From Pedobacter frigiditerrae (GTDB lineage Bacteria; Bacteroidota; Bacteroidia; Sphingobacteriales; Sphingobacteriaceae), in contig NZ_SJSK01000004.1 in the NCBI RefSeq assembly GCF_004331645.1, positions 372,001 through 436,000 of the forward strand: 64,000 nucleotides of DNA, given 5' to 3'. Below are positions 33,380 to 42,049 of the stretch, piece by piece. The notes below the pieces were generated by a model. The model was not told where the DNA came from. It saw nothing but the letters and a program-made list of their open reading frames with translations, and made no database searches. The translations under genes and the position numbers were made by a program. The first letter of the stretch is position 1, and each line of letters begins with the position of its first letter.

Positions 33380-34768
33380 TTAGTTAAGTTGTAATATTTC
33401 CTTAATGTCTGAAATGATTTTATTAGCTAGATTTTCTGCTACGGTTTCATTTTCTGCTTCACTATAAATACGAATAATTGGCTCTGTATTTGACCGGCGT
33501 AAATGAACCCACTCATTAGCAAAATCAATTTTTAAGCCATCTATAGTACTAGTTTGCTCATTTTTATACTTCTCTTGAACCTTAACCAATAAACTATCGA
33601 TATCCATTTCTGGGGTTAAGGTGATTTTATTTTTTGAGATATGGTAAGCAGGGTAAGTACTACGTAAACGTGAAATAGTAGTGCCTTCTTTTGCCAAATG
33701 CGATAAAAATAAAGCAATACCAACTAAAGCATCTCTACCGTAATGTAATTCTGGATAGATAATTCCGCCATTTCCTTCACCACCAATTACAGCGTTTGTT
33801 GCCTTCATTTGGTTTACTACATTTACTTCACCAACTGCTGAAGCATTGTAGGCACTACCAGATTTTTCGGTTACATCTCTTAAAGCACGAGTTGATGAAA
33901 GGTTTGAAACTGTATTACCCGGTGTGTTTTTAAGTACATAATCTGCAACAGCTACTAAAGTATATTCTTCGCCAAACATTGTTCCATCTTCGTTAACAAA
34001 ACAAAGTCTATCTACATCAGGGTCTACAACAATTCCTAAATCTGCTCTTTTAGCTTGAACAACTTTTGCTATCTCAGTTAAATTTTCTGGTAACGGTTCT
34101 GGATTGTGAGGGAAATCGCCATTTGGCTCACAGTATAACTCATAAACCGTTTCCACTCCTAAGGCTTTCAGCAAGGCTGGAATAAATATTCCGCCAGTAG
34201 AGTTTACACAATCAATGGCAATTTTAAAATTAGCTTTTTTAATAGCTTCAACATCAACCAATGGCAATGCTAAAATTACATCGATATGTTTCTGTAAATA
34301 AGTGTCGTTAGCAACAACTTTACCTAAATCATTCACATCTGCAAAAGCAAAATCAGCATTTTCAGCAATTTCTAAAACTTCTTTTCCATCTGCATCATTA
34401 ATAAATTCGCCTTTTTCATTTAATAATTTTAAGGCGTTCCATTGTTTCGGGTTATGACTAGCGGTAAGAATAATTCCACCACCAGCATTTTCCATCGGAA
34501 CGGCAATCTCTACAGTTGGAGTTGTAGATAAACCTAGGTCTATTACCTCTATTCCTAAACCCTGAAGTGTTCCGATTACCAAATTATTAACCATCTCTCC
34601 CGAAATACGAGCATCACGGCCAAGTACAATTTTTTTGTTTTGAGTTTTGTTAATTACCCAAGAGCCATAAGCTGCTGTAAATTTAACAATATCGATTGGG
34701 GTTAATCCATCGCCAGATTTTCCGCCAATAGTCCCTCTAATTCCTGATATAGATTTTATTAAAGTCAA
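33380..34768 (-). CDS. glmM: Phosphoglucosamine mutase
   Basis: GlmM converts glucosamine-6-phosphate to glucosamine-1-phosphate for UDP-GlcNAc and the cell wall. The 462-residue protein starts MTLIKSISGIRGTIGG from a TTG codon at 34768; an in-frame stop lies two codons upstream and no ATG is available, so the TTG is forced. The phosphoserine is Ser104 in ILTASHNPKQWNALK, the magnesium loop is VVDPDVDRLCFVNEDG, the sugar loop GGEGNGGIIYPELHYGRDAL and the phosphate loop LRRSNTEPIIRIY. A phosphomannomutase or phosphoglucomutase role is possible in this superfamily, but the start and loops are those of Bacteroidota GlmM. Confidence 0.9.
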   Translation of the reverse strand: MTLIKSISGIRGTIGGKSGDGLTPIDIVKFTAAYGSWVINKTQNKKIVLGRDARISGEMVNNLVIGTLQGLGIEVIDLGLSTTPTVEIAVPMENAGGGIILTASHNPKQWNALKLLNEKGEFINDADGKEVLEIAENADFAFADVNDLGKVVANDTYLQKHIDVILALPLVDVEAIKKANFKIAIDCVNSTGGIFIPALLKALGVETVYELYCEPNGDFPHNPEPLPENLTEIAKVVQAKRADLGIVVDPDVDRLCFVNEDGTMFGEEYTLVAVADYVLKNTPGNTVSNLSSTRALRDVTEKSGSAYNASAVGEVNVVNQMKATNAVIGGEGNGGIIYPELHYGRDALVGIALFLSHLAKEGTTISRLRSTYPAYHISKNKITLTPEMDIDSLLVKVQEKYKNEQTSTIDGLKIDFANEWVHLRRSNTEPIIRIYSEAENETVAENLANKIISDIKEILQLN

Positions 34769-34784
34769 GTTTTATAAATTTTTT

Positions 34785-34792
34785 CAAAAATA
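34785..34792 (-). promoter_or_regulatory. -7 promoter element of glmM
   Basis: On the minus strand this reads TATTTTTG, a TAnnTTTG match, 16 bases before the TTG start. It lies in an A/T-rich stretch where chance matches are frequent. Confidence 0.45.
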
Positions 34793-34900
34793 ATAAAAAT
34801 TTAAGGAAAGGGTTGTATTAAAATGCACATCCAAGTAATTTTTAAAGCCTTTTTAAACAGCTTAAAAAATTAAATTCATCGCCGTTGAAATTCAAAATAC

Positions 34901-34908
34901 TATATTTG
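34901..34908 (+). promoter_or_regulatory. -7 promoter element of the methyltransferase-PAP2-ZIP unit
   Basis: TATATTTG matches TAnnTTTG exactly, 30 bp before the ATG at 34939. Confidence 0.6.
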
Positions 34909-34938
34909 TTCATCACAAAACGTTAACTCCTCAGCGTA

Positions 34939-35670
34939 ATGCAGCGAAAATGGTTTCAATATTGGTTTAATTCTCCTTATTATCACATACTTTACAGTCA
35001 ACGTAATGATGAGGAGGCAGAGTTTTTAATTGATAACCTTTCTGCATACCTTACTCCAAAAAAAAATAGTCGGATTTTAGATATTGCTTGTGGTAGAGGT
35101 AGACATTCTATTTATTTGAATAAAAAAGGGTATGATGTTACTGGGATAGATCTATCTGAGCAGAGCATTAAATATGCACAACAATTTGAGCAGAAAAACC
35201 TCCATTTTTACGTACATGATATGCGTAAGCTATCGTATATAAACTATTTTGATTTTGCCTTTAACCTATTTACCAGCTTTGGATATTTCGATACGGAAAA
35301 AGAACATGTTAACGCTTTAAAAGCTTTTAGAAAAGGGTTAAAAGAAGATGGGACACTAGTTATTGATTATTTTAACACGCAAAAAATCATCAAAAACTTA
35401 ACCAATCAAGAGACTAAAACAATAGATGGTATCGAATTCCATTTACATAAGTTTGTTTCTGAAGGGAAGATTATCAAACACATCAACTTTGAACATAAAT
35501 TAAAGGTTTATGCTTTTGAAGAGCGTGTTCAGGCTTTTTTCTTAGCAGATTTTGAAAGAATGTTAACTAAAAGTGGATTAATTATAACTGAAACTTTTGG
35601 CAGTTATGCCTTAGCACCATTTAATGAAATAAAATCAGACCGTTTAATACTTGTTTGTAAAAAAGCATGA
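34939..35670 (+). CDS. Class I SAM-dependent methyltransferase
   Basis: The 243-residue protein has the Rossmann methyltransferase order: motif I RILDIACGRGRHSIYLNKKG near residue 48, the acidic residue of the second strand in VTGIDLSEQSIKYA, motif II-like FYVHDMRKL, then FDFAFNLFTSFGYFDTEKEH and ALKAFRKGLKEDGTLVIDYFN. The acceptor is not evident; the FTSFGYF stretch is common in methyltransferases annotated only by fold. It shares an ATGA stop/start with the PAP2 gene, so their translation is coupled, and the two may act on the same lipid or isoprenoid, which is inference. Confidence 0.88.
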   Translation: MQRKWFQYWFNSPYYHILYSQRNDEEAEFLIDNLSAYLTPKKNSRILDIACGRGRHSIYLNKKGYDVTGIDLSEQSIKYAQQFEQKNLHFYVHDMRKLSYINYFDFAFNLFTSFGYFDTEKEHVNALKAFRKGLKEDGTLVIDYFNTQKIIKNLTNQETKTIDGIEFHLHKFVSEGKIIKHINFEHKLKVYAFEERVQAFFLADFERMLTKSGLIITETFGSYALAPFNEIKSDRLILVCKKA

Positions 35671-36230
35671 TAGCAGAGTTACAACAGTTTGATACAGAAT
35701 TATTCCTTAAAGTTCATCGTGGTTTAAGCAATGGGTTTTTTGATTGGCTAATGCCCTTGGTTAGGAATCGTTTCTTCTGGGCACCGCTTTACCTATTTAT
35801 CATCGCCTTTTGTATTAGACAATATAAAAAACAAGGGCTCATTATGATTGGGATGATCCTGGTTACATTTGCCATGGGCGATTTAATTGCATCTAGAATC
35901 ATAAAACCTAATGTGGCAAGAATTAGACCTTGTAATGAAATTAGGTTGGCAAACAAAATCATTCATCGTGTTCCTTGTGGTAGTGGATACAGTTTTCCAT
36001 CATCGCACGCTACCAATCATTTTGCTATTGCCATTTTTCTAATTGGCTTATTTTACAAAAAATGGAAACCCATTTTACCATTAGGTTTAGGATGGGCATT
36101 TTTAATTAGCTTTGCACAGGTTTATGTTGGTGTACATTATCCAATAGACACTTTTGCAGGAGCCATTTTAGGAACCTGCATAGGCTTATTTACATTTTAT
36201 CTTTACAAGAAAATAAAACCTATCACATAA
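35667..36230 (+). CDS. PAP2-family membrane phosphatase
   Basis: The 187-residue protein has about five membrane helices and the three PAP2 motifs: KPNVARIRPCNE (motif 1), SGYSFPSSHATNHF (motif 2, usually PSGH, here PSSH with the catalytic His) and YVGVHYPIDTFAGAILG (motif 3, with the nucleophile His and its Asp). It should remove phosphate from a lipid such as undecaprenyl pyrophosphate or phosphatidate. The extended loop NKIIHRVPCGSG between motifs 1 and 2 holds a second Cys. It overlaps the methyltransferase by 4 bp and is followed after 1 bp by the ZIP gene. Confidence 0.92.
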   Translation: MIAELQQFDTELFLKVHRGLSNGFFDWLMPLVRNRFFWAPLYLFIIAFCIRQYKKQGLIMIGMILVTFAMGDLIASRIIKPNVARIRPCNEIRLANKIIHRVPCGSGYSFPSSHATNHFAIAIFLIGLFYKKWKPILPLGLGWAFLISFAQVYVGVHYPIDTFAGAILGTCIGLFTFYLYKKIKPIT

Positions 36231-36231
36231 A

Positions 36232-36957
36232 ATGGAAATCTGGAAATTCCTTGTTTTATTTTGCTGTGCACTTTTTGGAGGCTTAGCTATCTTTTTGGTA
36301 AAAAATGATAAGTCTCAATTATTAAAATTGATTTTATCTTTTAGTGGCGCCTATTTATTTGCCATAACAGTTTTACACTTAATTCCAGATGCCTATAGTG
36401 GAACTGACAAGGAAGAAATTGGTATTTTTATCCTGATTGGCTTTCTATTACAGATATTCTTAGAGCAGTTTTCTGAAGGTGTAGAACATGGACATATCCA
36501 CAAACATCATGATGGCCATGCTTTTCCGTGGGGCATTATGATTAGTTTATGTTTACATGCTTTTTTAGAGGGAATGCCATTGGCTAAAGACCAGAATAAC
36601 GAATTGATTTTTGGGATTTCATTACATCATATTCCTGCTGCCTTTGCCTTAGCGAGCATTTTAGTTCAAAATCATTTTAAACCTAAAGGAGTTGTTTTAT
36701 ACCTAATTATTTTTGCTATCATGGCACCTGCCGGATATTATTTTAGCATTAGCTTAAGCAATGGTAGCATTAGTGGAATGGAACCTTATTTTAACAAGGT
36801 AATGGGAATTGTGATAGGTATATTTTTACATATTTCTACCACAATCCTCTTTGAATCTAGCGCAGACCATAAAATTAATAAGCGCAAAATGTTAGCAGTT
36901 TTATTGGGAATTGGCGTTGCCTTAACTGGCTTTTTTGCTGCTGGGCATAGCCACTAA
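36232..36957 (+). CDS. ZIP-family metal transporter
   Basis: The 241-residue protein has about eight membrane helices. The metal site is spread over HLIPDAYSG in the second helix region, LCLHAFLEGMPL in the fourth and SLHHIPAAFALASIL in the fifth; the His residues of these helices bind zinc or iron in ZIP proteins. A His-rich loop (EHGHIHKHHDGH) between helices three and four is a typical metal-sensing or delivery loop. It ends 3 bp before the stop of the convergent MarR gene. Zinc import is the most likely role; iron or manganese cannot be excluded. Confidence 0.88.
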   Translation: MEIWKFLVLFCCALFGGLAIFLVKNDKSQLLKLILSFSGAYLFAITVLHLIPDAYSGTDKEEIGIFILIGFLLQIFLEQFSEGVEHGHIHKHHDGHAFPWGIMISLCLHAFLEGMPLAKDQNNELIFGISLHHIPAAFALASILVQNHFKPKGVVLYLIIFAIMAPAGYYFSISLSNGSISGMEPYFNKVMGIVIGIFLHISTTILFESSADHKINKRKMLAVLLGIGVALTGFFAAGHSH

Positions 36958-36960
36958 TAA

Positions 36961-37470
36961 CTAGCCACGCATTTTATCTAATAAGGCATTTAATTGTTCA
37001 GCTTCTTCAATGGTAATATTTAGAGCAATAAACTGAGAAAAATCAATTTCCTTATCCATCTTTTTTAATAAGGCTAATCCCTTGTCTGAGATAACGACAT
37101 CAACAGCACGTTTATCGTAACTATTCGTTGATTTTTCAGCAAAACCTTTCTGAATTAATCTATCAACAATTCTAGAAGTGTCGCTCATTTTATCTAAAAT
37201 CCTATTTTTAATAAGATTAACCGTTGCAGGACTCGGGTATTGACCTCTTAAAATCCTAAGTACATTATATTGTTGGGTGGTAATATCAAAAGGTGTTAAG
37301 ACATCTTTAACTTTTTGATTACTCCAATGATAAGTGAAAATAACGTTTACTAACGCTTGTTGAAAAACATTCTCAAATTTTGAAGTTTTTACTTCTTTTT
37401 GTAGTTGGACCATTAGTGCCTGCTTTGTTAATTGATGGTTTTGGGGAATTTTGTCCATTATCTTTCCCAT
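36961..37470 (-). CDS. MarR-family transcriptional regulator
   Basis: The 169-residue protein carries a winged helix-turn-helix typical of MarR dimers: TPFDITTQQYNVLRILRGQ, then the recognition region ILDKMSDTSRIVDRLIQKGFAEK and the wing NSYDKRAVDVVISDKGLALL. MarR proteins usually repress a nearby gene until a small phenolic or oxidant ligand binds. The first 19 residues lie in a region that also encodes the end of DUF5522 in another frame; a start at the ATG at 37413 is an alternative and leaves a 41-bp overlap. It closes a minus-strand unit that begins with the YbbR gene. Confidence 0.88.
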   Translation of the reverse strand: MGKIMDKIPQNHQLTKQALMVQLQKEVKTSKFENVFQQALVNVIFTYHWSNQKVKDVLTPFDITTQQYNVLRILRGQYPSPATVNLIKNRILDKMSDTSRIVDRLIQKGFAEKSTNSYDKRAVDVVISDKGLALLKKMDKEIDFSQFIALNITIEEAEQLNALLDKMRG

Positions 37471-37591
37471 AATTCCACGGACAATGTTTGCATTTGTTCT
37501 TACAGCAATACCCTCTTTTAAGGTGATATGCTGCCGTAAAAACCATTAGACCTTGGTCATTGAAATAATAATCAACTCCTTCTTCCATCAA
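37373..37591 (-). CDS. Small DUF5522 cysteine-motif protein
   Basis: The first 43 residues match the DUF5522 pattern: EEGVDYYFNDQGLMVFTAAYH, LKRGYCCKNKCKHCPWNYGK, with four Cys and one His that could bind a metal. The remaining 29 residues (DNGQNSPK to SKNFKI) are encoded where the MarR gene begins in another frame and look like low-complexity overlap. The start overlaps the upstream MBL-fold gene by 4 bp (ATGA). DUF5522 proteins are short, conserved and of unknown role; the CxxC-like text suggests metal or nucleic-acid binding. Confidence 0.75.
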   Translation of the reverse strand: MMEEGVDYYFNDQGLMVFTAAYHLKRGYCCKNKCKHCPWNYGKDNGQNSPKPSINKAGTNGPTTKRSKNFKI

Positions 37592-38544
37592 TTGAGCAAT
37601 TTAACTACCAATTTAGAAGCAAAGTGAGATTGCAACTGTGTGCCACTTCCATGGGTTGTCCAAACCTCACGTGGCTCTACCTCTTCTATCGTTTTTAATA
37701 TCGCTTTCCAATCAACATGATCAGAAATATATAATTGAACTTCGTTGTTATTTTGTAAATGTTTCCAACCTGTGGCAAAAATCCTTACCACATTTATGGC
37801 TTTAATGTAGCTATGATAAACCATTGGCGGAACAATATAAATCATATCCGTTTGGTTGTTTTTCATTACTTTCCTATCATAAACTTCGTACTTACCTAAA
37901 TCGACACCTAATTGCTCGTAAATTTTAACAAATGGCACAATACCATGATGAACCAAAATTCTTTTTTGCGGGCAATGCTGATTAATCATGGAGATTAACC
38001 TTTGACTTTTGCCCAGTGCGTAAGAGCCCAACATGATATTTGGCTTAACGCCATTTAGCTTTTTGATTTCTGCAATTGCATCTGGATGTTCAGTTGCGGG
38101 ATTTGCAAAAGTAGTTTCAGTAATTAAAACATCAGCTTTAATGAACTCGATTGGCTCACAAGTAGAATCTTCCTCTAGCTTATAATCTCCTGTATAAAGA
38201 TATTTTACGCCCTTATATTCCATTAAAACCAGTGCGGAACCTAAAATGTGCCCAGCAGGATAAAAACTTATCTTAACTCCGTTTAAATTAAATACTTCCT
38301 CAAAAGACTTGATGAAGAAATCGCCTGCAGCGAACTTTTTATAACGATGTTGCATAAACACCGCAGTGGCTTTGGTGCAATACACATTTTGATTACCCCC
38401 AACTGCGTGGTCTCCATGTGCATGAGAAATTACAGCATCAGTAAATGGCTCTTTTGGGTCTAGGTAAAAATTACCATAAGTGCAAAATAAGCCTATTTTA
38501 GTTTGAACGATAAAATCGTCTATAATTTCTTTTTGGTTTAACAT
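37588..38544 (-). CDS. MBL-fold exonuclease-like hydrolase
   Basis: The 318-residue protein has an MBL fold with AVISHAHGDHAVGG (metal HxHxDH), FYPAGHILGSALVLMEY and YLYTGDYKLEEDSTCEP, followed by VLITETTFANP, which resembles the beta-CASP nuclease group. The C-terminal THGSG supplies a late His. Bacteroidota annotations often call this protein a ligase-associated DNA exonuclease relative or an mRNA 3'-end processing factor homologue; here no ligase gene is adjacent. It follows coaE by 24 bp and overlaps DUF5522 by 4 bp, in a unit with MarR. Nuclease activity is by family, not shown. Confidence 0.78.
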   Translation of the reverse strand: MLNQKEIIDDFIVQTKIGLFCTYGNFYLDPKEPFTDAVISHAHGDHAVGGNQNVYCTKATAVFMQHRYKKFAAGDFFIKSFEEVFNLNGVKISFYPAGHILGSALVLMEYKGVKYLYTGDYKLEEDSTCEPIEFIKADVLITETTFANPATEHPDAIAEIKKLNGVKPNIMLGSYALGKSQRLISMINQHCPQKRILVHHGIVPFVKIYEQLGVDLGKYEVYDRKVMKNNQTDMIYIVPPMVYHSYIKAINVVRIFATGWKHLQNNNEVQLYISDHVDWKAILKTIEEVEPREVWTTHGSGTQLQSHFASKLVVKLLN

Positions 38545-38568
38545 AATGATGATAAAGCAGCTTAATGA

Positions 38569-39159
38569 TTATTGGTTCAAAAACTGCTGATGTAAATCTA
38601 AAACCTGCAAAATAACAGATGTATTTTCCGTATTATCTATAAAATAATCAGCCATTTTAGCTTTTTGCTGGTCTGTGAATTGTTTGTCTATTCTTGCCTG
38701 AACTTGTTCGGCAGAAACAGCATCACGCTGCATAACCCTGCTTATTTTCAATGTTAATGGTGCCGTTACTAAAATGTTTTTATCGCACATTTTGTAAGAA
38801 CCACTTTCAAATAACAAAGCTGCTTCTTTTAGCGTATAAGGAACCGATGATGGAATTGCTAACGCCCATTTATCAAAAGCCCTAAATACTGCGGGATGCA
38901 CTAAGGCATTGAGTTTATCAAGTTCTAACTGATTATTGAATACGATACCAGCAATGTGTTTATTGTTTAATATGCCGTTCTCAAAATAGCTTTCTTGACC
39001 AAAGGTTGATTTAACACCATCCATCAAAATCAAATCTGTAACCATCAATTGCTTGGCAACTGCATCAGCATAAAAAACAGGAATGCCTAAAGTTTCGAAT
39101 ACTTTACAGACCGTGGTTTTTCCACTTCCAATTCCACCTGTAATTCCAACCTTGAGCAT
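38569..39159 (-). CDS. coaE: Dephospho-CoA kinase
   Basis: CoaE adds the 3' phosphate to dephospho-CoA, the last step of coenzyme A synthesis. The 196-residue protein has the P-loop GITGGIGSGKTTVCKVF at residues 4-20, the substrate Asp in YADAVAKQL, HPAVFRAFDKW, and the lid RVMQRDAVSAEQVQARIDKQ with FIDNTEN. The start codon overlaps the stop of the YbbR gene by 1 bp, so translation is coupled. The nusB, DUF1573, yajC, YbbR, coaE order is a common Bacteroidota block. Confidence 0.96.
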   Translation of the reverse strand: MLKVGITGGIGSGKTTVCKVFETLGIPVFYADAVAKQLMVTDLILMDGVKSTFGQESYFENGILNNKHIAGIVFNNQLELDKLNALVHPAVFRAFDKWALAIPSSVPYTLKEAALLFESGSYKMCDKNILVTAPLTLKISRVMQRDAVSAEQVQARIDKQFTDQQKAKMADYFIDNTENTSVILQVLDLHQQFLNQ

Positions 39160-40106
39160 TACTTTTCTATAATAAAATTGATTTTATTTGGCACTACTTT
39201 TACCAATTTACAATAATCTGGGAAACGCTTAATTTTAACTGTAAGCTTATGATGTCCAAGAATTTTCCATTCATTGATATCAACAATAGCTTCGATAAAA
39301 TCTTCATCTACCTCTTGATAGCTCGATAAGGCAACCATAAAAGTTACTGCTATCTTTTTTGGGTATAGCTTAATATCGAAAAAATCATTATTGTTAATTA
39401 CCCTTAAAGGAACTTCTACCGTTTTCTCAGTAAACTCATCAACCTTAACCTTAACACCTACGCTAGAGGGATAAATGCTGATGTTGTTTGAACTATTCTG
39501 TTTTAAAGCAATTCTTGTACTTGTTGAATTTTGTAAATCAGCTAGTTTTAAGGTATCTGTGTACCATTCATTAATCTTAGCTAATTCTTCTAGTGGACCA
39601 GAAATATTAACATAAGAAGGGGTTAATCGAGTTTGACTAGAAAGACCATATTGCTTAATGAAACTAAACTTAGACAACAATTTAACAGGCACTCTTTTGC
39701 TTGTTCTTTTCGAAAAATCAAAATAAAGTGTATCTGGTTTAACTGAAATAATCTTTTGTGAAGTTTCGAGTTGTTTATTTACCTGAAATAACTGCTCAGA
39801 GAAAAGGATAAAATTGCGATTGTTTAACTTTTCTAAACTAACTGTTATAGACTGGGGGTTTATCCGTAACCTAGAAAAAAGCAATTGCCAACCTGTTCCC
39901 TCTACCTGAAGGTCAACAGCATCTGGTTGTAATGCCTTAAACGCTTTTTTCTGGGGTTCATTTATATAGACCAATTGTGTTTTAGCGGTATATACATATT
40001 TGTTATTAAGCGCCATAAATAACCAAGCCGCCACTGCAAAACCTACGCAGATAATGAGCTGCATGAAACGTTTTCGTTCTATCTTAGTTAATTTTATAAG
40101 TGGCAT
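39159..40106 (-). CDS. YbbR-like domain protein, membrane anchored
   Basis: The 315-residue protein has one membrane helix near residues 16-31 (FMQLIICVGFAVAAWLFMA) and an extracytoplasmic region with YbbR-type repeats. These are the ISVKPDTLYFDFSKRTSKRV and ISIYPSSVGVKVKVDEFTEK blocks, each a beta-rich unit ending in a Val- and Lys-rich strand. In Firmicutes YbbR (CdaR) modulates a c-di-AMP cyclase; here no cyclase gene is adjacent, so that role cannot be carried over. It overlaps coaE by 1 bp, and its ATG lies only 19 bp past the yajC terminator. Confidence 0.82.
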   Translation of the reverse strand: MPLIKLTKIERKRFMQLIICVGFAVAAWLFMALNNKYVYTAKTQLVYINEPQKKAFKALQPDAVDLQVEGTGWQLLFSRLRINPQSITVSLEKLNNRNFILFSEQLFQVNKQLETSQKIISVKPDTLYFDFSKRTSKRVPVKLLSKFSFIKQYGLSSQTRLTPSYVNISGPLEELAKINEWYTDTLKLADLQNSTSTRIALKQNSSNNISIYPSSVGVKVKVDEFTEKTVEVPLRVINNNDFFDIKLYPKKIAVTFMVALSSYQEVDEDFIEAIVDINEWKILGHHKLTVKIKRFPDYCKLVKVVPNKINFIIEK

Positions 40107-40124
40107 TGCGTAAAATTACAAAAA

Positions 40125-40160
40125 AAAGCCGCTCTCCCGAAATTGAGGAAGAGCGGCTTT
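40125..40160 (-). terminator. Terminator between yajC and the YbbR gene
   Basis: AAAGCCGCTCT pairs with AGAGCGGCTTT around a 14-base loop, followed on the minus strand by eight T. It separates nusB-DUF1573-yajC from YbbR-coaE. Confidence 0.88.
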
Positions 40161-40176
40161 AATAGTCAAAATCTAA

Positions 40177-40506
40177 TTAAGCTTTTGTAGCTGGTGGAGT
40201 TGTAGCTGCTTTTGTAGCATCTAATGAAACAGCCGATTTATCAAAACGAATTTTTGTTCCGCCTTCAACCTCAATTAAAAAAGTTGTATCGTTTGCGCCC
40301 ACAATTTTACCATGAATACCTGCAGTAGTAACGATTTTATCGCCAATACCTAAGCTTTCTACTAATTTTTTGTGGTCTTTAGCTTTTTTTACCTGTGGTC
40401 TGATCATGAAAAAGTAGAAAACTACCATGATTGCACCCATCATTATCAAAGTACGGTAATCGAAACCTCCAGCTGCCGCTGCGTCTAATAGTATTGTTGA
40501 TGTCAT
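40177..40506 (-). CDS. yajC: Preprotein translocase accessory subunit YajC
   Basis: YajC is a small membrane partner of SecDF in the Sec holo-translocon. The 109-residue protein has an Ala-rich N-terminus, one helix (LIMMGAIMVVFYFFMIRPQ, about 20-38) and the family signature MIRPQVKKAKDHKKLVESLGIGDKIVTTAGIHGKIVG, plus a Thr, Ala and Pro-rich tail. The SecDF gene lies 28 kb away on the other strand. It is the last gene before a strong terminator. Confidence 0.95.
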   Translation of the reverse strand: MTSTILLDAAAAGGFDYRTLIMMGAIMVVFYFFMIRPQVKKAKDHKKLVESLGIGDKIVTTAGIHGKIVGANDTTFLIEVEGGTKIRFDKSAVSLDATKAATTPPATKA

Positions 40507-40611
40507 TATTTTATATTTTATTGTTTGTTAGATATATTGTTGAGTTGTAATTTGTTAAGATCAAGTTTCCGCCAATCGGTCTCTCACTTTTTGAGAGATT
40601 AAGTGGGGCAT

Positions 40612-41055
40612 TTATTTCTTTTCTTTCACCTCGCCTACTAAATGTAGTTTGTCAGCCTCTGGATTAGCGTTAGAGAAAATGGTTACTTGTTTATCTTGCA
40701 TGCCTATTTTACCAGCACTATCAAAAACAACTTTAATTAAGCCTTCTTCACCTGGTTTAATGGGAGTTTTTGGATATTCTGGAACCGTACATCCACAGGT
40801 TGCAGTAGCATCTGTAATAATTAATGGTGTTTTCCCTGTATTCTTAAATTTAAAATCAAACTGTACTTTTTCACCTTGTGTGATTACACCAAAATCATAA
40901 ATTTCTTTCTCAAATTTAACTTTAGGAGCATCGGCTTCAGCAACAGTAGCAGTAGAAGAACTAGCTACAGCAGCAACTTTATCGTCTAATTTTGATTTTT
41001 GCTTACATCCTGTGAAAGCTATTAGTGCAAGTAAAATGATGAATAAGTTTTTCAT
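40612..41055 (-). CDS. DUF1573 lipoprotein
   Basis: The 147-residue protein has a lipoprotein signal with Cys17 in FTGCKQ, an Ala, Ser and Val-rich linker (about 25-45), and a single DUF1573 immunoglobulin-like domain. That domain reads VKFEKEIYDFGVITQGEKVQF, TCGCTVPEYPKTPIKPGEEG and KVVFDSAGKIGMQDKQVTIFSNANPE. Two Cys in TCGC may form a disulfide. The function of DUF1573 is unknown; it is widespread in Bacteroidota periplasms. It lies 6 bp after nusB and ahead of yajC in one unit. Confidence 0.9.
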   Translation of the reverse strand: MKNLFIILLALIAFTGCKQKSKLDDKVAAVASSSTATVAEADAPKVKFEKEIYDFGVITQGEKVQFDFKFKNTGKTPLIITDATATCGCTVPEYPKTPIKPGEEGLIKVVFDSAGKIGMQDKQVTIFSNANPEADKLHLVGEVKEKK

Positions 41056-41061
41056 GTTATA

Positions 41062-42012
41062 TTATTCTTCTATAAGTCCTCTACCGATTTTCTTAATGCT
41101 ATTTGTTCTTTTTAAATCGCTTAAAATTTTATCTAAGATACCATTAATGAAAGAGTTACTTTTCGGCGTACTGTAATCTTTTGATAGTTCTAAATACTCA
41201 TTTATGGTAACCTTAACAGGAATTGAAGTAAAATTCATCATTTCGCAGATTGCCATTTTCATCAAAATAGTATCCATTAAGGCAATCCTTTCAGATTCCC
41301 AGTTTTTAGTTCGTTCTGCAATTAATTCTTGGTAAGTATTGTCGTTTTTCAAGGTAAACACAAAAAGATCTTTCACAAATTTGCTATCCTCAACCCAATC
41401 AGCACTTATTGGCGTTAATTTATTTTTAAACGGATCTTCAGAAGTAAAGTTCTTTAACGTTTTTGCAATCATCCCTTGCATTACTTCCCTATCTACAGGC
41501 CAATTGATAAACTTATCTTCAAACGCTTGGATAATATTTAAGTTCTTCAATAAGATTTTACGGAAAATGAACTTGATGATCTCTTTAGAACTTTCTAAGT
41601 CTTCCTCAGTTTCTTCTAAGTAAGCCGCATATTCTTTGGTCTCTTTTAGTTTAATAAAAATTGATTTTACTAAATCTGGATCCGAATGCCAATTAACTTG
41701 ATATTTATTTACTGAGGAAGTATATTCTGGATTCTGCTTTAAAATTACGGCAAACTTATTATGCAATAATTTCTGATTGGGATTTAAATCTTCTGCTGTT
41801 GGCAAATGTTTATTTGCTCTTTCGATGGCATCATTTGCAGTATATTCAGTAACATCTACTATTAATGCTAGCATGCGAATATACATTTCAAAAACACTGT
41901 CTATGCTTTGCATTAACGTTTTTTGACTGCTTACGCTATCTTTTTTGTCTGTCATGTGCCATGCATAAATATTTTGCAAAGCTTTTATTCTTAAGTGTCT
42001 TCTGTTTAACAT
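41062..42012 (-). CDS. nusB: Transcription antitermination factor NusB
   Basis: NusB, with S10, binds boxA RNA to stop premature termination in rRNA operons. The Bacteroidota form is long (here 316 residues, against about 140 in E. coli): it begins MLNRRHLRIKALQNIYAW, continues with an extra helical region and finishes with the canonical NusB core ALMDTILMKMAICEMMNFTSIPVKVTINEYLELSKDYSTPKSNSFINGILDKI. The length is normal for this phylum. It starts the unit nusB-DUF1573-yajC, 37 bp after the dehydrogenase gene. Confidence 0.94.
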   Translation of the reverse strand: MLNRRHLRIKALQNIYAWHMTDKKDSVSSQKTLMQSIDSVFEMYIRMLALIVDVTEYTANDAIERANKHLPTAEDLNPNQKLLHNKFAVILKQNPEYTSSVNKYQVNWHSDPDLVKSIFIKLKETKEYAAYLEETEEDLESSKEIIKFIFRKILLKNLNIIQAFEDKFINWPVDREVMQGMIAKTLKNFTSEDPFKNKLTPISADWVEDSKFVKDLFVFTLKNDNTYQELIAERTKNWESERIALMDTILMKMAICEMMNFTSIPVKVTINEYLELSKDYSTPKSNSFINGILDKILSDLKRTNSIKKIGRGLIEE

Positions 42013-42049
42013 GAATGTAAGAACGAGTGGTAATTTTTACCGTTTATAT

